NCBI RefSeq assembly: GCF_011299575.1
Contig: NZ_CP049863.1
Location: 868,001-932,000, forward strand
Origin: Leucobacter viscericola
GTDB taxonomy: Bacteria > Actinomycetota > Actinomycetes > Actinomycetales > Microbacteriaceae
Direction: 5' to 3'
DNA length: 64,000 nucleotides
Below the pieces are notes generated by a model. That model saw nothing but the letters and a program-made list of their open reading frames with translations. It was not told where the DNA came from and made no database searches. Positions 34,984 to 44,800 of the stretch are shown one piece after another. Positions within the stretch are counted from its first letter, which is position 1. Every line of letters begins with the position of its first letter. Position numbers and translations under genes: made by a program.

Positions 34984-35462
34984 CCCGGCGCGCGGTTGTC
35001 ATCGTTGCCTCCACCCGCGCCGCAGCGGAGCAGGCGGAGGACCGGACCGGACCCGTGATCCGCGACTGGCTTGAGGCCCGGGGGTTTGAGACAAACTCGC
35101 CCGTCATAGTCGCTGATGGCTCCCCTGTCGGCGACGCAGCCCGCACAGTGTTGAAGACGCAACCAACAGTCATCATCACGACCGGCGGCACCGGCATCTC
35201 GCCGAGCGATGCAACACCCGAACAGATCGCGCCCCTGCTTGATGTACAGCTTCCCGGGATCATCGAAGAAATTCGCCGCCGTGGCGCTGCCGTGGTCGCC
35301 ACCGCAATCGTCACCCGCGGTGTCGCCGGTTTCTCAGGCGACACCTTTCTGGTAACTCTGCCGGGATCACCGGGAGGAGTGCGCGATGGCCTGGCCGTGC
35401 TCGACTCAGTGCTGGAACACCTACTCGGCCAGCGTATGGGGTCAGCATCCGGTAACCACTAG
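34980..35462 (+). CDS. mog: Molybdopterin adenylyltransferase, MoaB/Mog family
   Basis: 160 residues from GTG 34980, which overlaps the moaC stop. It activates molybdopterin by adenylylation before MoeA inserts Mo. Motifs: [19 protein letters not shown] (about 64-82) and [16 protein letters not shown] near the C-terminus. It is last of the moaD-moeA-moaC-mog operon and converges with the coiled-coil paralogue 2 with a 13-bp gap. MoaB versus MogA subfamily cannot be settled by eye. Confidence 0.94.
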   Translation: MTRRAVVIVASTRAAAEQAEDRTGPVIRDWLEARGFETNSPVIVADGSPVGDAARTVLKTQPTVIITTGGTGISPSDATPEQIAPLLDVQLPGIIEEIRRRGAAVVATAIVTRGVAGFSGDTFLVTLPGSPGGVRDGLAVLDSVLEHLLGQRMGSASGNH

Positions 35463-35475
35463 CGCACGGACGCTG

Positions 35476-35892
35476 CTAGCGCTCTCCTATCTCAGGGAAC
35501 ACCCGTTTCGAGATCGCTTGCACGTCACCGTCAAGATTGTTCATTTGCTTCTCGAGACTACCGAAGCGTCGATCGACATCGTCAAAGCGCAGTACCATCT
35601 CGGTTCTGAGTCCGTCAACGCGCTCGTTTACGGCAGTGAGCTTCAGATCCATTGCATCAATCCGCGAATTCACACCGTCAAACCTCGACTCCACCGAGTC
35701 AAACCGCGACTCCACCGAGTCGAACCTCGAACCCATGGCCTTAAACTGTTCGCCCACCGCCTTGAACTCCGACGTCACGGAGTCAAACTTTGCCGAAATC
35801 GTACGCATGAACAACTGCGTAATGACTCCGACCAGCCCAATCATCGTCGCACCGAACACCCCGATCAGGGTCCACACCTGCGGTTCATTCAT
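35476..35892 (-). CDS. Membrane-anchored coiled-coil protein, paralogue 2
   Basis: 138 residues from ATG 35892 (AAAGG 10 nt upstream). Same plan as the gene at 19782: MNEPQVWTLIGVFGA membrane helix, then a coiled coil with heptads such as SRFDSVE, ending LDGDVQAISKRVFPE. Ends are nearly identical between the copies, whereas the middle heptads differ. Upstream DNA is conserved too. Both copies are on the minus strand and flank the nar-moa block, each directly after a convergent plus-strand operon. Function unknown. Confidence 0.8.
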   Translation of the reverse strand: MNEPQVWTLIGVFGATMIGLVGVITQLFMRTISAKFDSVTSEFKAVGEQFKAMGSRFDSVESRFDSVESRFDGVNSRIDAMDLKLTAVNERVDGLRTEMVLRFDDVDRRFGSLEKQMNNLDGDVQAISKRVFPEIGER

Positions 35893-36022
35893 CTCGATCA
35901 TGCCTTTCATTCTGACTGATTTCAGACAAGAATGCCAGAGCTAAACCTCTGATCAAGGCGCAAAAACGCAATCTGTGGATAAGTTGCGGGATCCTTCTAA
36001 ATACGACCGCCTGTTAGCGAAG
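35893..36022 (-). repeat. Conserved non-coding block upstream of paralogue 2, with DnaA box
   Basis: Matches the block at 20211-20339 in the same orientation, with only scattered changes. A perfect DnaA box TTATCCACA is read on the minus strand from 35982 to 35974. Together with the gene it makes a direct repeat of about 550 bp on each side of a 15-kb island. Confidence 0.75.
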
Positions 36023-36043
36023 TTCAACCCGCCAAAAAGACAG

Positions 36044-37480
36044 CTAGACCCCGAGCATCGCTTCAATCGGCCCGCGCGCGAAGAACACCACAAAACCGAC
36101 CGCCACAACCCACAGCAGCCAGTGGACACGCTTTGCTTGACCACTGAGGGCATGAACGAGCACCCAGGCCACAAAACCCGCACCGATGCCGTTGGCGATT
36201 GAGTAGGTCATCGGCATCACCGTGACCGTCAAGAAGACGGGCAGCAGCACACGGAAGTCAGTGAAGTTGATGTTTTTGATCTGCGCCATCATCAGCGCAC
36301 CAACGATCACCAGCGCGGCCGCAGCAACCTCGGTGGGCACAATCTGCGTAAGGGGCGTGAAGAACATCGCGAGTAAAAACATCGCGCCGGTCATGATGTT
36401 AGCGAAGCCCGTGCGCGCCCCCTCGCCGATACCCGCACCCGACTCAATAAAGACGGTGTTCGAGGACGACGAGGTGAGGCCGCCGGCAATCGCACCAACA
36501 CCCTCAACAACCAGCGCAGACTTTAGGCGCGGGAAGTTGCCCTTCTCATCGGCCAAACCGGCCTCACGAGACAGCCCTGTAAAGGTGCCCATCGCGTCGA
36601 AGAAGTTCGTGAACAGCAGCGTGAAGACCAGCATGATGACGGTCACGATCCCGACCCGCCCAAGGTCAAAGCTCACCGCTCCAACCAGGCTCAGATCCGG
36701 AATACTAAATGGCGCCCCAGTGAGGCTCGGCACGGTGAGTCCCCAGCCGCCAGCGTGCTCCTGGCTCGATCCAAGATGCCAGATCGATTCAACGATCACG
36801 GAGATCACGGTGCCCGAAACGAGGCCGATCAGCAGGCCGCCCTTCACCTTGGCCGCGACGAGAACACCCGTGAGAATCAGCGTGACCACAAAGATGAGAG
36901 TCGGAATCGTAACAACGGATCCCCCGATGCCCAGCCCAACAGGAGGCGAGGGGTTTCCTGTTGCCGTAACAAACCCAGCGTTCACAAACCCGATGAAGGC
37001 GATAAACAGCCCGATACCAACCGTGATTGCAAGCTTGAGCTCAACGGGAACCGCATCAAAGATCATGCGGCGAAGGCCAGTGGCAGCGAGCAGCACAATC
37101 AACACACCGTTGATAACCACAAGCGCCATGGCTTCAGGCCAGGTCACCTGACCAACAACGGAGAAGGCGAGGAAGGCGTTGATCCCGAGCCCTGCAGCAA
37201 AGCTAAATGGCAAACGAGAGACAAGACCAAACAGGATCGTCATCACACCGGCGGTCAGCGCCGTCACCGCGCTCACCGCAGCGAAGGAGAGCTGGTTTCC
37301 ATCGACGTCGGAGGTGGTGGTGAGGATGATCGGGTTAAGGATCACGATGTAGGCCATCGTCACGAAGGTAACCAGGCCACCACGAATCTCAGTCGCGAAG
37401 CTCGACCCCCGCTCGGTGATCTGGAAGTAGCGGTCAACCGCTCCCCGCGCTACAGCTTCCGTCTGGTTCGCCTCTGCCAC
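36044..37480 (-). CDS. NCS2/AzgA-type purine permease
   Basis: 478 residues from GTG 37480, chosen because GGAG precedes it by 6 nt. About 12-14 membrane helices. Typical AzgA features: ERGSSFATEIRGGLVTFVTM with MAYIVILNP after it, TAGVMTILFGLVSRLPFSFA with AAGLGINAF, and ESGAGIGEGARTGFANIMTG near 340-360. These transporters take up hypoxanthine, guanine or adenine with protons. It stands alone, with a structured leader; substrate choice is not visible. Confidence 0.92.
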   Translation of the reverse strand: MAEANQTEAVARGAVDRYFQITERGSSFATEIRGGLVTFVTMAYIVILNPIILTTTSDVDGNQLSFAAVSAVTALTAGVMTILFGLVSRLPFSFAAGLGINAFLAFSVVGQVTWPEAMALVVINGVLIVLLAATGLRRMIFDAVPVELKLAITVGIGLFIAFIGFVNAGFVTATGNPSPPVGLGIGGSVVTIPTLIFVVTLILTGVLVAAKVKGGLLIGLVSGTVISVIVESIWHLGSSQEHAGGWGLTVPSLTGAPFSIPDLSLVGAVSFDLGRVGIVTVIMLVFTLLFTNFFDAMGTFTGLSREAGLADEKGNFPRLKSALVVEGVGAIAGGLTSSSSNTVFIESGAGIGEGARTGFANIMTGAMFLLAMFFTPLTQIVPTEVAAAALVIVGALMMAQIKNINFTDFRVLLPVFLTVTVMPMTYSIANGIGAGFVAWVLVHALSGQAKRVHWLLWVVAVGFVVFFARGPIEAMLGV

Positions 37481-37500
37481 AGGCTGCTCCGATCCTAGAT

Positions 37501-37540
37501 CCTGGGTGTTTCCTGAACAGGAAAACCCTAACACCCTGGA
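37501..37540 (-). promoter_or_regulatory. Structured leader or operator upstream of the purine permease
   Basis: The 16-bp palindrome TTTCCTGAACAGGAAA (37509-37524) is nested inside a second inverted repeat GGGTGTT (37504-37510) and AACACCC (37530-37536). The element lies 20-60 nt before the permease GTG. It could be a repressor site or an RNA leader fold. It does not match the purine riboswitch consensus that I know. Confidence 0.4.
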
Positions 37541-37579
37541 GAGCGGTGCAATAACTTGGCTGCGTCTCACAAAAACAAA

Positions 37580-37604
37580 GGCCCCCGGACAGTGTCCGGG
37601 GGCC
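37580..37604 (-). terminator. Terminator of the FKBP gene
   Basis: A GC-rich 10-bp stem (37580-37589 with 37595-37604) with a 5-nt loop follows the FKBP stop by 15 bp on the minus strand. It is followed there by TTTGTTTTTG, so it is a standard intrinsic terminator. Confidence 0.85.
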
Positions 37605-37619
37605 GAAGTTGTCGAGGCG

Positions 37620-37991
37620 TTAGCTCACGCCCTGCAGATCAATCACGAAGATCAGCGTCTTGCCCGAGAGCGGGTGTCCGCCAGCAGTGCCGTAAGCCTG
37701 TGCGGGCGGCACGATGAGCTTGCGGCGGCCGCCAACCTTCATTCCAGGGATGCCGGTCTGCCACCCCTGAATCAGCGAGCGCAGCGGGAAGTTGATTGAC
37801 TCACCACGGCTCCACGAGGAATCAAACTCTTCGCCGGAATCAAACTCGACTCCGAGATAGTGCACGTCGACGGTCGAACTCGCGAGAGCCTCCTCGCCGG
37901 TTCCCTCGATGAGATCAACGATCTCAAGCTCGGTTGGTGCGGGCCCCTCGGGGGCATCGATCTCGGGCTTGGTGTTCGCAGTTTCAGTCAT
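37620..37991 (-). CDS. FKBP-type peptidyl-prolyl cis-trans isomerase
   Basis: 123 residues, one FKBP domain (about 30-122) without a signal peptide, so cytoplasmic. Motifs are VHYLGVEFDSGEEFDSSW, LIQGWQTGIPGMKVGGRRKL with IVPPAQAYG, and the closing LIFVIDL. It catalyses proline isomerisation in protein folding. Monocistronic, with its own terminator. The 198-bp gap upstream to the FAH-family gene has no further gene. Confidence 0.96.
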   Translation of the reverse strand: MTETANTKPEIDAPEGPAPTELEIVDLIEGTGEEALASSTVDVHYLGVEFDSGEEFDSSWSRGESINFPLRSLIQGWQTGIPGMKVGGRRKLIVPPAQAYGTAGGHPLSGKTLIFVIDLQGVS

Positions 37992-38189
37992 AACCTCATT
38001 CTCTCGGATTCTGAGGCAATTTCACCTCAGAGTTCGCTCAGAGGAAACTCCGTCATTTACGGCGGCAACCGAACCCGGTGTCGCGAGCCTCCCCCTCAGC
38101 CGAGCAAATTCCATAGCAAAGCTACCGAAGAACGGTCAGAAGTTTAGAGGTCACCACCAAGAGCCCGGCGGTTCCGATACCCTGGGGAA

Positions 38190-39056
38190 GTGAGATTTGC
38201 ACACTTAATCAGCTCCCCAGGAAAATCCCCCGAACTTGTTGTGGTTCGAGGGGATCGATACATCCCTGTCAGCAGCCTCGGTGTGATCGCAAGCTCGCTG
38301 CAGCAGTTTATTGAGGCTGGCCCCGAAGCCCAGGATCGTGTGCGCGCCGCGCTGGCCGCGCTCCCCGAAGACGCGGGGCAAACAATCGACGGCACCAGCT
38401 TCGGCCCGGCCATCGTCGATCCCCCCATCGTTTTGGCTGTCGGCCTCAACTACGACGAACACGCGAGCGAGCTCAACCTCGACAACGACTCCGGCCCCGT
38501 GCTGTTTTCGCTGTTCCCCAACTCGCTCAACGGACACAACGCCGAGGTCCCCATCCCAACCCACATCAGCGAGGAAGTGGACTACGAGGGTGAACTCGGT
38601 GTGGTCATTGGCAAGGCGGCAAAGAACGTCTCGGCCGAGGAAGCGCTCGACTACGTGTTCGGGTACACCGTCATCAACGACATCACGGCGCGCAACATCC
38701 AGTTCCAAGAGCCACAGTGGTCGCGCTGCAAGTCGTTCGACGGCTTCACCCCCGTTGGCCCGGTTGTTGTGACCGCAGATCAGATTCCAGATCCGCAGGC
38801 GCTGCACCTCACGACCGACGTGGACGGGCTTCGTGTGCAGGACTCCTCAACCGGTTTCATGATCCGCACGGTGGCGCAACTCATCGCGTCGATCTCGCAG
38901 TCACTCACGCTACTCCCGGGCACGGTCATCTCTACAGGTTCTCCAGGGGGCGCTGGACGCTCGCGTAAGCCCCCGCTGTACCTTCGCCCCGGCACCGAGG
39001 TTACCGTGACGATTGAGAACATCGGCGCACTTACCTCACACTGCGTACAAGCATAA
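38190..39056 (+). CDS. Fumarylacetoacetate hydrolase (FAH) family protein
   Basis: 288 residues from GTG 38190 (GGGGA just upstream). The FAH C-terminal domain covers about 85-285. Metal-binding acids are visible in EVDYEGELGVVIGKAAKN (about 128-145) and the following NDITARNIQ (about 163-171), with STGSPGGAG near 250. Such enzymes cleave C-C bonds of acylpyruvates or decarboxylate oxaloacetate; no pathway partner is adjacent, so the substrate is unknown. Confidence 0.92.
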   Translation: MRFAHLISSPGKSPELVVVRGDRYIPVSSLGVIASSLQQFIEAGPEAQDRVRAALAALPEDAGQTIDGTSFGPAIVDPPIVLAVGLNYDEHASELNLDNDSGPVLFSLFPNSLNGHNAEVPIPTHISEEVDYEGELGVVIGKAAKNVSAEEALDYVFGYTVINDITARNIQFQEPQWSRCKSFDGFTPVGPVVVTADQIPDPQALHLTTDVDGLRVQDSSTGFMIRTVAQLIASISQSLTLLPGTVISTGSPGGAGRSRKPPLYLRPGTEVTVTIENIGALTSHCVQA

Positions 39057-39163
39057 AAGGGCGGCTCCCTGAGGGAAGCTCCACTGAAATGTAGTAGCCT
39101 TTTTCTGCTTGGGGCGTTGCCGGGAGGCCCTAGCTCTTCTCAAGCTCAAAAGTGGGGGTTCTT

Positions 39164-41740
39164 GTGGTGTACGTTGCGCGTTCAGAAGAACTGGCGGCCT
39201 GTAGGACCGCTGTTTTACAGTGCCTTTCTATAGATATTGTTGGACGAGTAGGGAGTGGCCGCTCCGAACTCATTAAGGCCCTCACCGCGGAGCTGCTCGA
39301 GGCCGGACGCAAAGTCATCACGATTGCCGGCTACTCAGCGGCCGCCAACAAGCCGTTCAGGGCCCTTGAGCTCGCTGGATTTGGCGCAGGATCTGAGCGC
39401 GCTTCAGCTGAGCGCAACTCCCCCACAACCGCGCTTCTCAGGGCAGCTTCTGAGCGGCCCAGCGTCATCACGGTCGACGATGCTCATCTCCTTGACGATG
39501 ACTCCTGGGCAGCACTCGCTGCCGTGCACACTGAAACAGGAACGCCGTTCGTCATCTCCCGCGCCCAAACATTGACCGCAGAGGGTGAATCAGACCGCTC
39601 GGTAAGGTCGCTCGCGTCTTCAACGATGATGCTCAAACTCGGACCGCTCACCTTCGAGGCGACCACTGAACTGCTGCTCGATCGCCTCGGTGGACCAGCC
39701 GAACTGGACGTTCTGTCGAGAGTGTTTCGCAAGTCGGGTGGGCTACCAGGTCTCGTTACTGCCATCGCCGACACAGCGATCCTCTCCGGCCGTCTGACAC
39801 AAAAGGATCAGGTCTGGTCGATGTCCGGTGAGTTTTGGGACAGCAATCTGACCGGCTCCGTTAAGCATCTGCTTTCAGGCATGACCCGAAGCCAGATGGA
39901 TCTCATCGAGGCGCTCGGGGTCTTTGGATCGCTGAGCTTAGATGTCGCCCTTGAGCTCGTCGGAGAAGAGGCGCTCGAATCGCTTGAGGCCTCAGAAGTC
40001 ATCGCCATCGTTTCAACCGATGCGCAGGCAAAAGTCGCGCTCGATCCCCCACTCATAGGCGAGTGGGTCCGGCACGAACCGTCTTCGTTGCGGCGCAGAC
40101 GTGTTACTGAGGCACTCAAGGAGAAATTTCCCGAGTCCAGGCCGCTCGCGCCGACCGCAACCTCGCGCGTTGACGGCGCACTGTCAACGGCAAACTCAGC
40201 ATTGGGCGGCACGGTGGCACACGAGCGCGCAAACCGACTGAGAATCGCTCGCGACGCTTGGAAACTCAGCGGAGGCTTTTCGAGTGGCCTTACCCTTCTC
40301 AAGCAGCTCCACGCCTCACCTTCGAATCCCGAAGAGATCGAGGACGTGTATGAAAAGCTGCGCGAAGACGAGGGTGCCCCCTCCGAGCGGGCTGAGTTCC
40401 GTCAGCTTCGCATGCACTGGCTTGCTTACGGCCTGGACCGTCCACAGGAAGCAATCGGGCTTGCGCAAAACCTGCCGTCCGAGCTTCTCCCCTTCTCCGA
40501 GTACTTGTGCGCAGTAGCGCTGCGCATTCAGATCGACGCCTTCGGAGTGCCAAACGATGTTGACGATCAACTCGAGCAAATGCGCCAGCCTGACCAACGC
40601 GATTCAGGATGGGTCGATATTTCTGAGGCGTTTGTTCGTATCGTGCAGGGAAAGCCGGTCTCCGCACTCAACGTGTTGAGTCGAGTTACCCCGACGCCAG
40701 AGGGCGAGCTTGCCTCGATGCACGAGCTCTTGTATCTCTGGGCGCGTATGGGCAACGGTGAGGTCGCCTGGGGGTTCGAAGCCTCCATGAAGCTTCTCAA
40801 CGCCGCGCTTGAGCGGTTTGATCTGCCGCTCACCAGGGCGTATGCACTTCCCGCGGCAACTTGCCTTCACGCCGTCGGGCACTACGGAGCCGGCGAATCT
40901 CTACTCGGGGCGGTGCTCACACTCGGCCCACCCGCGGTCGGGCAAGAACGCACACACGTCGCCCTGCTGAGCTATGCGGCCGCCTTTAGTTGCCTCGGTG
41001 GGCACTTCACCCTGGCAGACTCCCTCACTCGAGAGGCTGAACGGCCAGCGCTTCCGCCGAGCCCGTTTCCTGCGGCGACCGCGGGCCAGGCACGTGCGTC
41101 ACTACAGAACCTCGCGGGCGACCGAGCGGGCGCGGTGCGCTCACTCGTTGAGTCTTTCGAAGAGTTGAAAGACCGCGGATACCTACTCTCCGCGGTCGAC
41201 GGCGGCCTCATCAGCGGCGCGATGATGGGAATAGGCGACCTGCTCCCCACCATTTACCCCATGATCGGTTCCATGGAGGGAGAGTGGCGCCCGCGCTACC
41301 TCGGTTACATCATGGCCGTGGCGAAATCCGATGCGGCGGCATTGGAATCCAGCACGGCGCACCTCATTGAGGCGGGGCGGCTAGCCGCCGCGCAGTTCGG
41401 CGCGACAGAGCTGCGTCGACTGTACGTCGCAAACCAAGACAAATCCGGCGTCGAGCGCGCCGACAAACTCATCGAGCGTGTGGTCCGACTTCGAGACGAT
41501 ATTGACGTCTCTGCAGCCGCCTGGCTCTACGGCAAGCATTTTAGGATCACGGCCGACCTCACCGGCAGAGAGCAAGAGATGGCCCGTCTCGCCGCCAAGG
41601 GGCTCAGCAATCAGGCAATTGCGGATCACCTGACCGTGAGTCTCCGCACCGTCGAGACCCACCTCTCATCGGCCTACCGCAAACTCGGCATTCGCAACCG
41701 CGCTGACCTTCTTGAGCTCAACTGGGATTGGGACGCATAG
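39164..41740 (+). CDS. Large LuxR-family ATPase regulator, paralogue 1
   Basis: 858 residues from GTG 39164, which aligns with the start of the paralogue at 52470 and follows GGGGG at 5 nt (GTG 39152 also possible). N-terminal P-loop ATPase: GRVGSGRS at residues 27-34, with Arg33 where the Walker A lysine is expected, and Walker B SVITVDDAHLL near 97-107. A long helical, TPR-like middle follows. The C-terminal LuxR HTH (about 798-858) has the DLTGREQEMARLAAKGLSNQ start and VSLRTVETHLSSAYRKLGIR. It converges on a surface-protein gene. Control of the neighbouring surface proteins is inferred from context. Confidence 0.88.
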   Translation: MVYVARSEELAACRTAVLQCLSIDIVGRVGSGRSELIKALTAELLEAGRKVITIAGYSAAANKPFRALELAGFGAGSERASAERNSPTTALLRAASERPSVITVDDAHLLDDDSWAALAAVHTETGTPFVISRAQTLTAEGESDRSVRSLASSTMMLKLGPLTFEATTELLLDRLGGPAELDVLSRVFRKSGGLPGLVTAIADTAILSGRLTQKDQVWSMSGEFWDSNLTGSVKHLLSGMTRSQMDLIEALGVFGSLSLDVALELVGEEALESLEASEVIAIVSTDAQAKVALDPPLIGEWVRHEPSSLRRRRVTEALKEKFPESRPLAPTATSRVDGALSTANSALGGTVAHERANRLRIARDAWKLSGGFSSGLTLLKQLHASPSNPEEIEDVYEKLREDEGAPSERAEFRQLRMHWLAYGLDRPQEAIGLAQNLPSELLPFSEYLCAVALRIQIDAFGVPNDVDDQLEQMRQPDQRDSGWVDISEAFVRIVQGKPVSALNVLSRVTPTPEGELASMHELLYLWARMGNGEVAWGFEASMKLLNAALERFDLPLTRAYALPAATCLHAVGHYGAGESLLGAVLTLGPPAVGQERTHVALLSYAAAFSCLGGHFTLADSLTREAERPALPPSPFPAATAGQARASLQNLAGDRAGAVRSLVESFEELKDRGYLLSAVDGGLISGAMMGIGDLLPTIYPMIGSMEGEWRPRYLGYIMAVAKSDAAALESSTAHLIEAGRLAAAQFGATELRRLYVANQDKSGVERADKLIERVVRLRDDIDVSAAAWLYGKHFRITADLTGREQEMARLAAKGLSNQAIADHLTVSLRTVETHLSSAYRKLGIRNRADLLELNWDWDA

Positions 41741-41759
41741 CGAGCCCCTCAAACACGAA

Positions 41760-41794
41760 GGCTGGTCTTGAACGCAGTGCGCTCAAGACCAGCC
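41760..41794. terminator. Bidirectional terminator between luxR-type gene and surface gene
   Basis: Perfect 12-bp arms GGCTGGTCTTGA (41760-41771) and TCAAGACCAGCC (41783-41794) around an 11-nt loop that itself pairs CGC with GCG. It lies between two convergent stop codons. Confidence 0.8.
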
Positions 41795-41809
41795 AATCAT
41801 TAATGCGAG

Positions 41810-44800
41810 TTAGCCGCGGCTTGTTGCGATTTTGCGGCGGCGCCACAGAACGATGCCAGCGCCGCTCAGAAGCAGCACGAACCCTGAGAGCAACACAGCG
41901 GTCGGGTTTGATCCCGTCTGTGCAAGACTCTCACCCGGCTTCGATGCAGCCGGAGCTGTCGCCGTCGTGACCGTGTCAGTAGGCGGCACAATCGCGTCGA
42001 CTCCCTCGGGAGCAGTTGCGTGTCCCGTGGCCACATTCACGACCCCACCAGATGCAATATCTTTGGCGGTCACTCTGTAAGAGGTTGCGGTGACGCAGGT
42101 CATCGTCTCACCCGGCAGCAGTGTTGTTCTCGGGCAATTCACCCGGCCCGCTTTTGGATCATCAACTCCAACATCGGTGAGGGTCATATTTCCGGTGTTC
42201 ATGAGCACAAATGAGTAGTCAATCGTCTCGTCTGGGTCGGCAAGACCGTTGCCGTTCTTGTCATTCAGTGCCGCGCTCTTGGCGAGCGTCATGGCTGCGA
42301 CAGCCGCCGCGGTCGGAGTGGTCACCGTATCAATCGGTGGCACAACCGGGTCAATCCCCTCCGGGGTCACGGCCTTGCCCGTTGCAGTGTTCAGAACCTT
42401 GCCCTTGATCAGGTCGTGTTCTGTCACGACATACGCCGCATCCGCAGTACAGGTGATGGTCTCTCCTGGAGAGAGGTTCTCCTGGGGGCAGGTGACCGCG
42501 CCGGCCTGCGGATCTTCCACACCAACCCCCGTAAGGGTCACATTCCCGGTGTTCTTGAGCACAAACGAGTAGCTGATGGTCTCGCCGAGGTCGGCGACGC
42601 CGTTGGCATTTTTGTCATCGAGCTTCGCGGCTTTTTCGATGGATAGTCCACCAGCAGCGCTCGGGGTTGGTGTGGTTACCGTGTCGGTCGGCGGCACGAT
42701 GGGATCCACGCCCTCCGGCGGGGTTGCGTTCCCCGTAGCCGTGTTCACAACTCCACCCGCAATAACGTCCTGTTCCGTCACGGTGTAGGGCGCATCTGCA
42801 GTACACATCATCTGCTCTCCGGGAGCAAGAACGGCCTGGGGGCAGGTCACTGCTCCGGCTTTCGGATCGTCTACGCTCACATCGGTAAGCGTCACGTTGC
42901 CATTGTTCACAACTCGAAACGAGTAAGCGATACGTTCGCCAGCGTCCGCGAGTCCGTTACCGTTTGCATCGTCAAGATCGGCGATTTTCTCCAGGGCCAG
43001 GCTCGGTCCGGGCACTGCGGCTGGTGTGACGATGGTGTCGGTCGGCGGCTCGATCGGCGCGACCCCCGGCGGAGGGGTCGCGATCCCCGTTGCCGTGTTA
43101 AACACACCGCGCGCGAGTACATCGTCTTCAGTCACCACGTAAGAGGCGTCTGCAGTGCACGTCACACTGGCGCCCGGGGCGAGAGTCGTTTGAGGACACG
43201 TGACGGCGCCTGCTTTTGTGTCGTCAACGCCCACTCCCGTGAGCGTCACGTTGCCCGTGTTCGTCAAGACAAACGAGTAATCGATCGTTTCACCCGCGTC
43301 CGCGAGGCCATTGCCGTTGGTATCGTTCAGTGATCCTGACTTCGCAATCGCGAGGCCTGCTGCCACCGCCGCGGTCGGAGTCGTCACGGTGTCCGTCGGA
43401 GGTGTGATTGGTTCCACTCCCTCGGGCACCGATGCGTTGCCCGTAGCGGTGTTCACAACGCCTCCGTCGATCACGTCCTGCTCCGCCACCGTGTACGCGG
43501 CATCAGCCGTGCACGTGACGGTTGCTCCCGGGGCCAGCGTTGTTTGCGGGCACGACACAGCACCGGCTTTTGGATCGTTGACACCAACACCGGTCAGAGT
43601 CACGCTTCCGGTATTCGTCAACACGAACGAGTAGTCAATTGTCTCTCCCACATCTGCAAGACCGTTTCCATTGTCATCGTTCACTGATGCAGACTTCTCG
43701 AGTGTGAGGGAGGCAGCGGTGGGGTCCACATCGACGGTCGCGGAGGAGGTGTCGGTGAGCGGTTCGAGTGTTGAGGTGAGTGCGGATGCTGTTGCTGTAT
43801 TCACGAGGGTGCCAGACGGATCATTTGCCTGGGCTGCGGTTACAACGAGGGATCCGGTGCACACCATTGAAGCGGTCGGGCCGCCGGCTGCACCGAGCTC
43901 ATTGACCGGGCAGACAACGTTGCTGATCAGCGGATCGGCAACTGTGACGTCGGAAAGCGGCTCAGCCCCGGTGTTCGTCACGACAAACTGGTACGGAATG
44001 GTGTCGCCAAGCGTGTAAGTATCCGGCTGCGGGGTCGTACGGTCAACCTGCTTGGTGATGTCGAGCTGCCCCAGGAGGTCAACCGTTTCAATGCGGAGGT
44101 TCCGGATCAGGTGCACATCCGTAATCGATCCGGTTGATCCCGAGATTCCGAACTTGTACGTCGCGGGCGCAGGGTCCGTCATCGTGTAAGTCAGCACGTT
44201 CTGGTAATTAGTGCTTGTCCCGGAGAAGTCGATGTCTACCGTCACAGTGGGGAAGGTGCCAGGGCTCACCGTAATACGCACGTTTCGGATCGCGTTATCT
44301 GGACCGGTAGCAGAGTGCAGGTTGCCGGGCAGAAGTGAATTATTGCTCGGCCCAATTGCGGAGTGCGCCAGCAAGCAGTAACCCGTTTGCCCCTCTCCCG
44401 GTCCGCGGAGAGACACGGTGTTTGAGACCCGCGTGGCAAAGGGAGAGGGGGTCGCGCACCCTCTGCCGAGGCCACCAAAGTCTCCGATAAAGTTGCCCCA
44501 GCTATCAAGGCCAACTCCAACGTAGCCACCCGCCACCCCGGGGGTGGTGTTGTTTTGCCCGTACCCGAGCGAACCGCCCTCGGCACCGACTCGGTCGAGG
44601 ACACGAGACCCATCTGAGAGGAAGAACCCGATACCGTCGGCGGCAGCGCCACCGTACTGTGCCTGGTCAAAGTTCAGGATCATGCCCGCGCTCGACGGCA
44701 GCGCGCGGTCGAACACCATGCCGCCGGTCCCGTACTGGGTGTTGTCAGTAAGCTGCAGAAAACCGGGAAGCACTCCGGGGGTCGGTGTTCCAACGGTCTC

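Noticed and set aside
19782..36022. Classical composite transposon
   Set aside because: No transposase, terminal inverted repeats or target duplication were found at the cassette ends; only a direct repeat with diverged copies.
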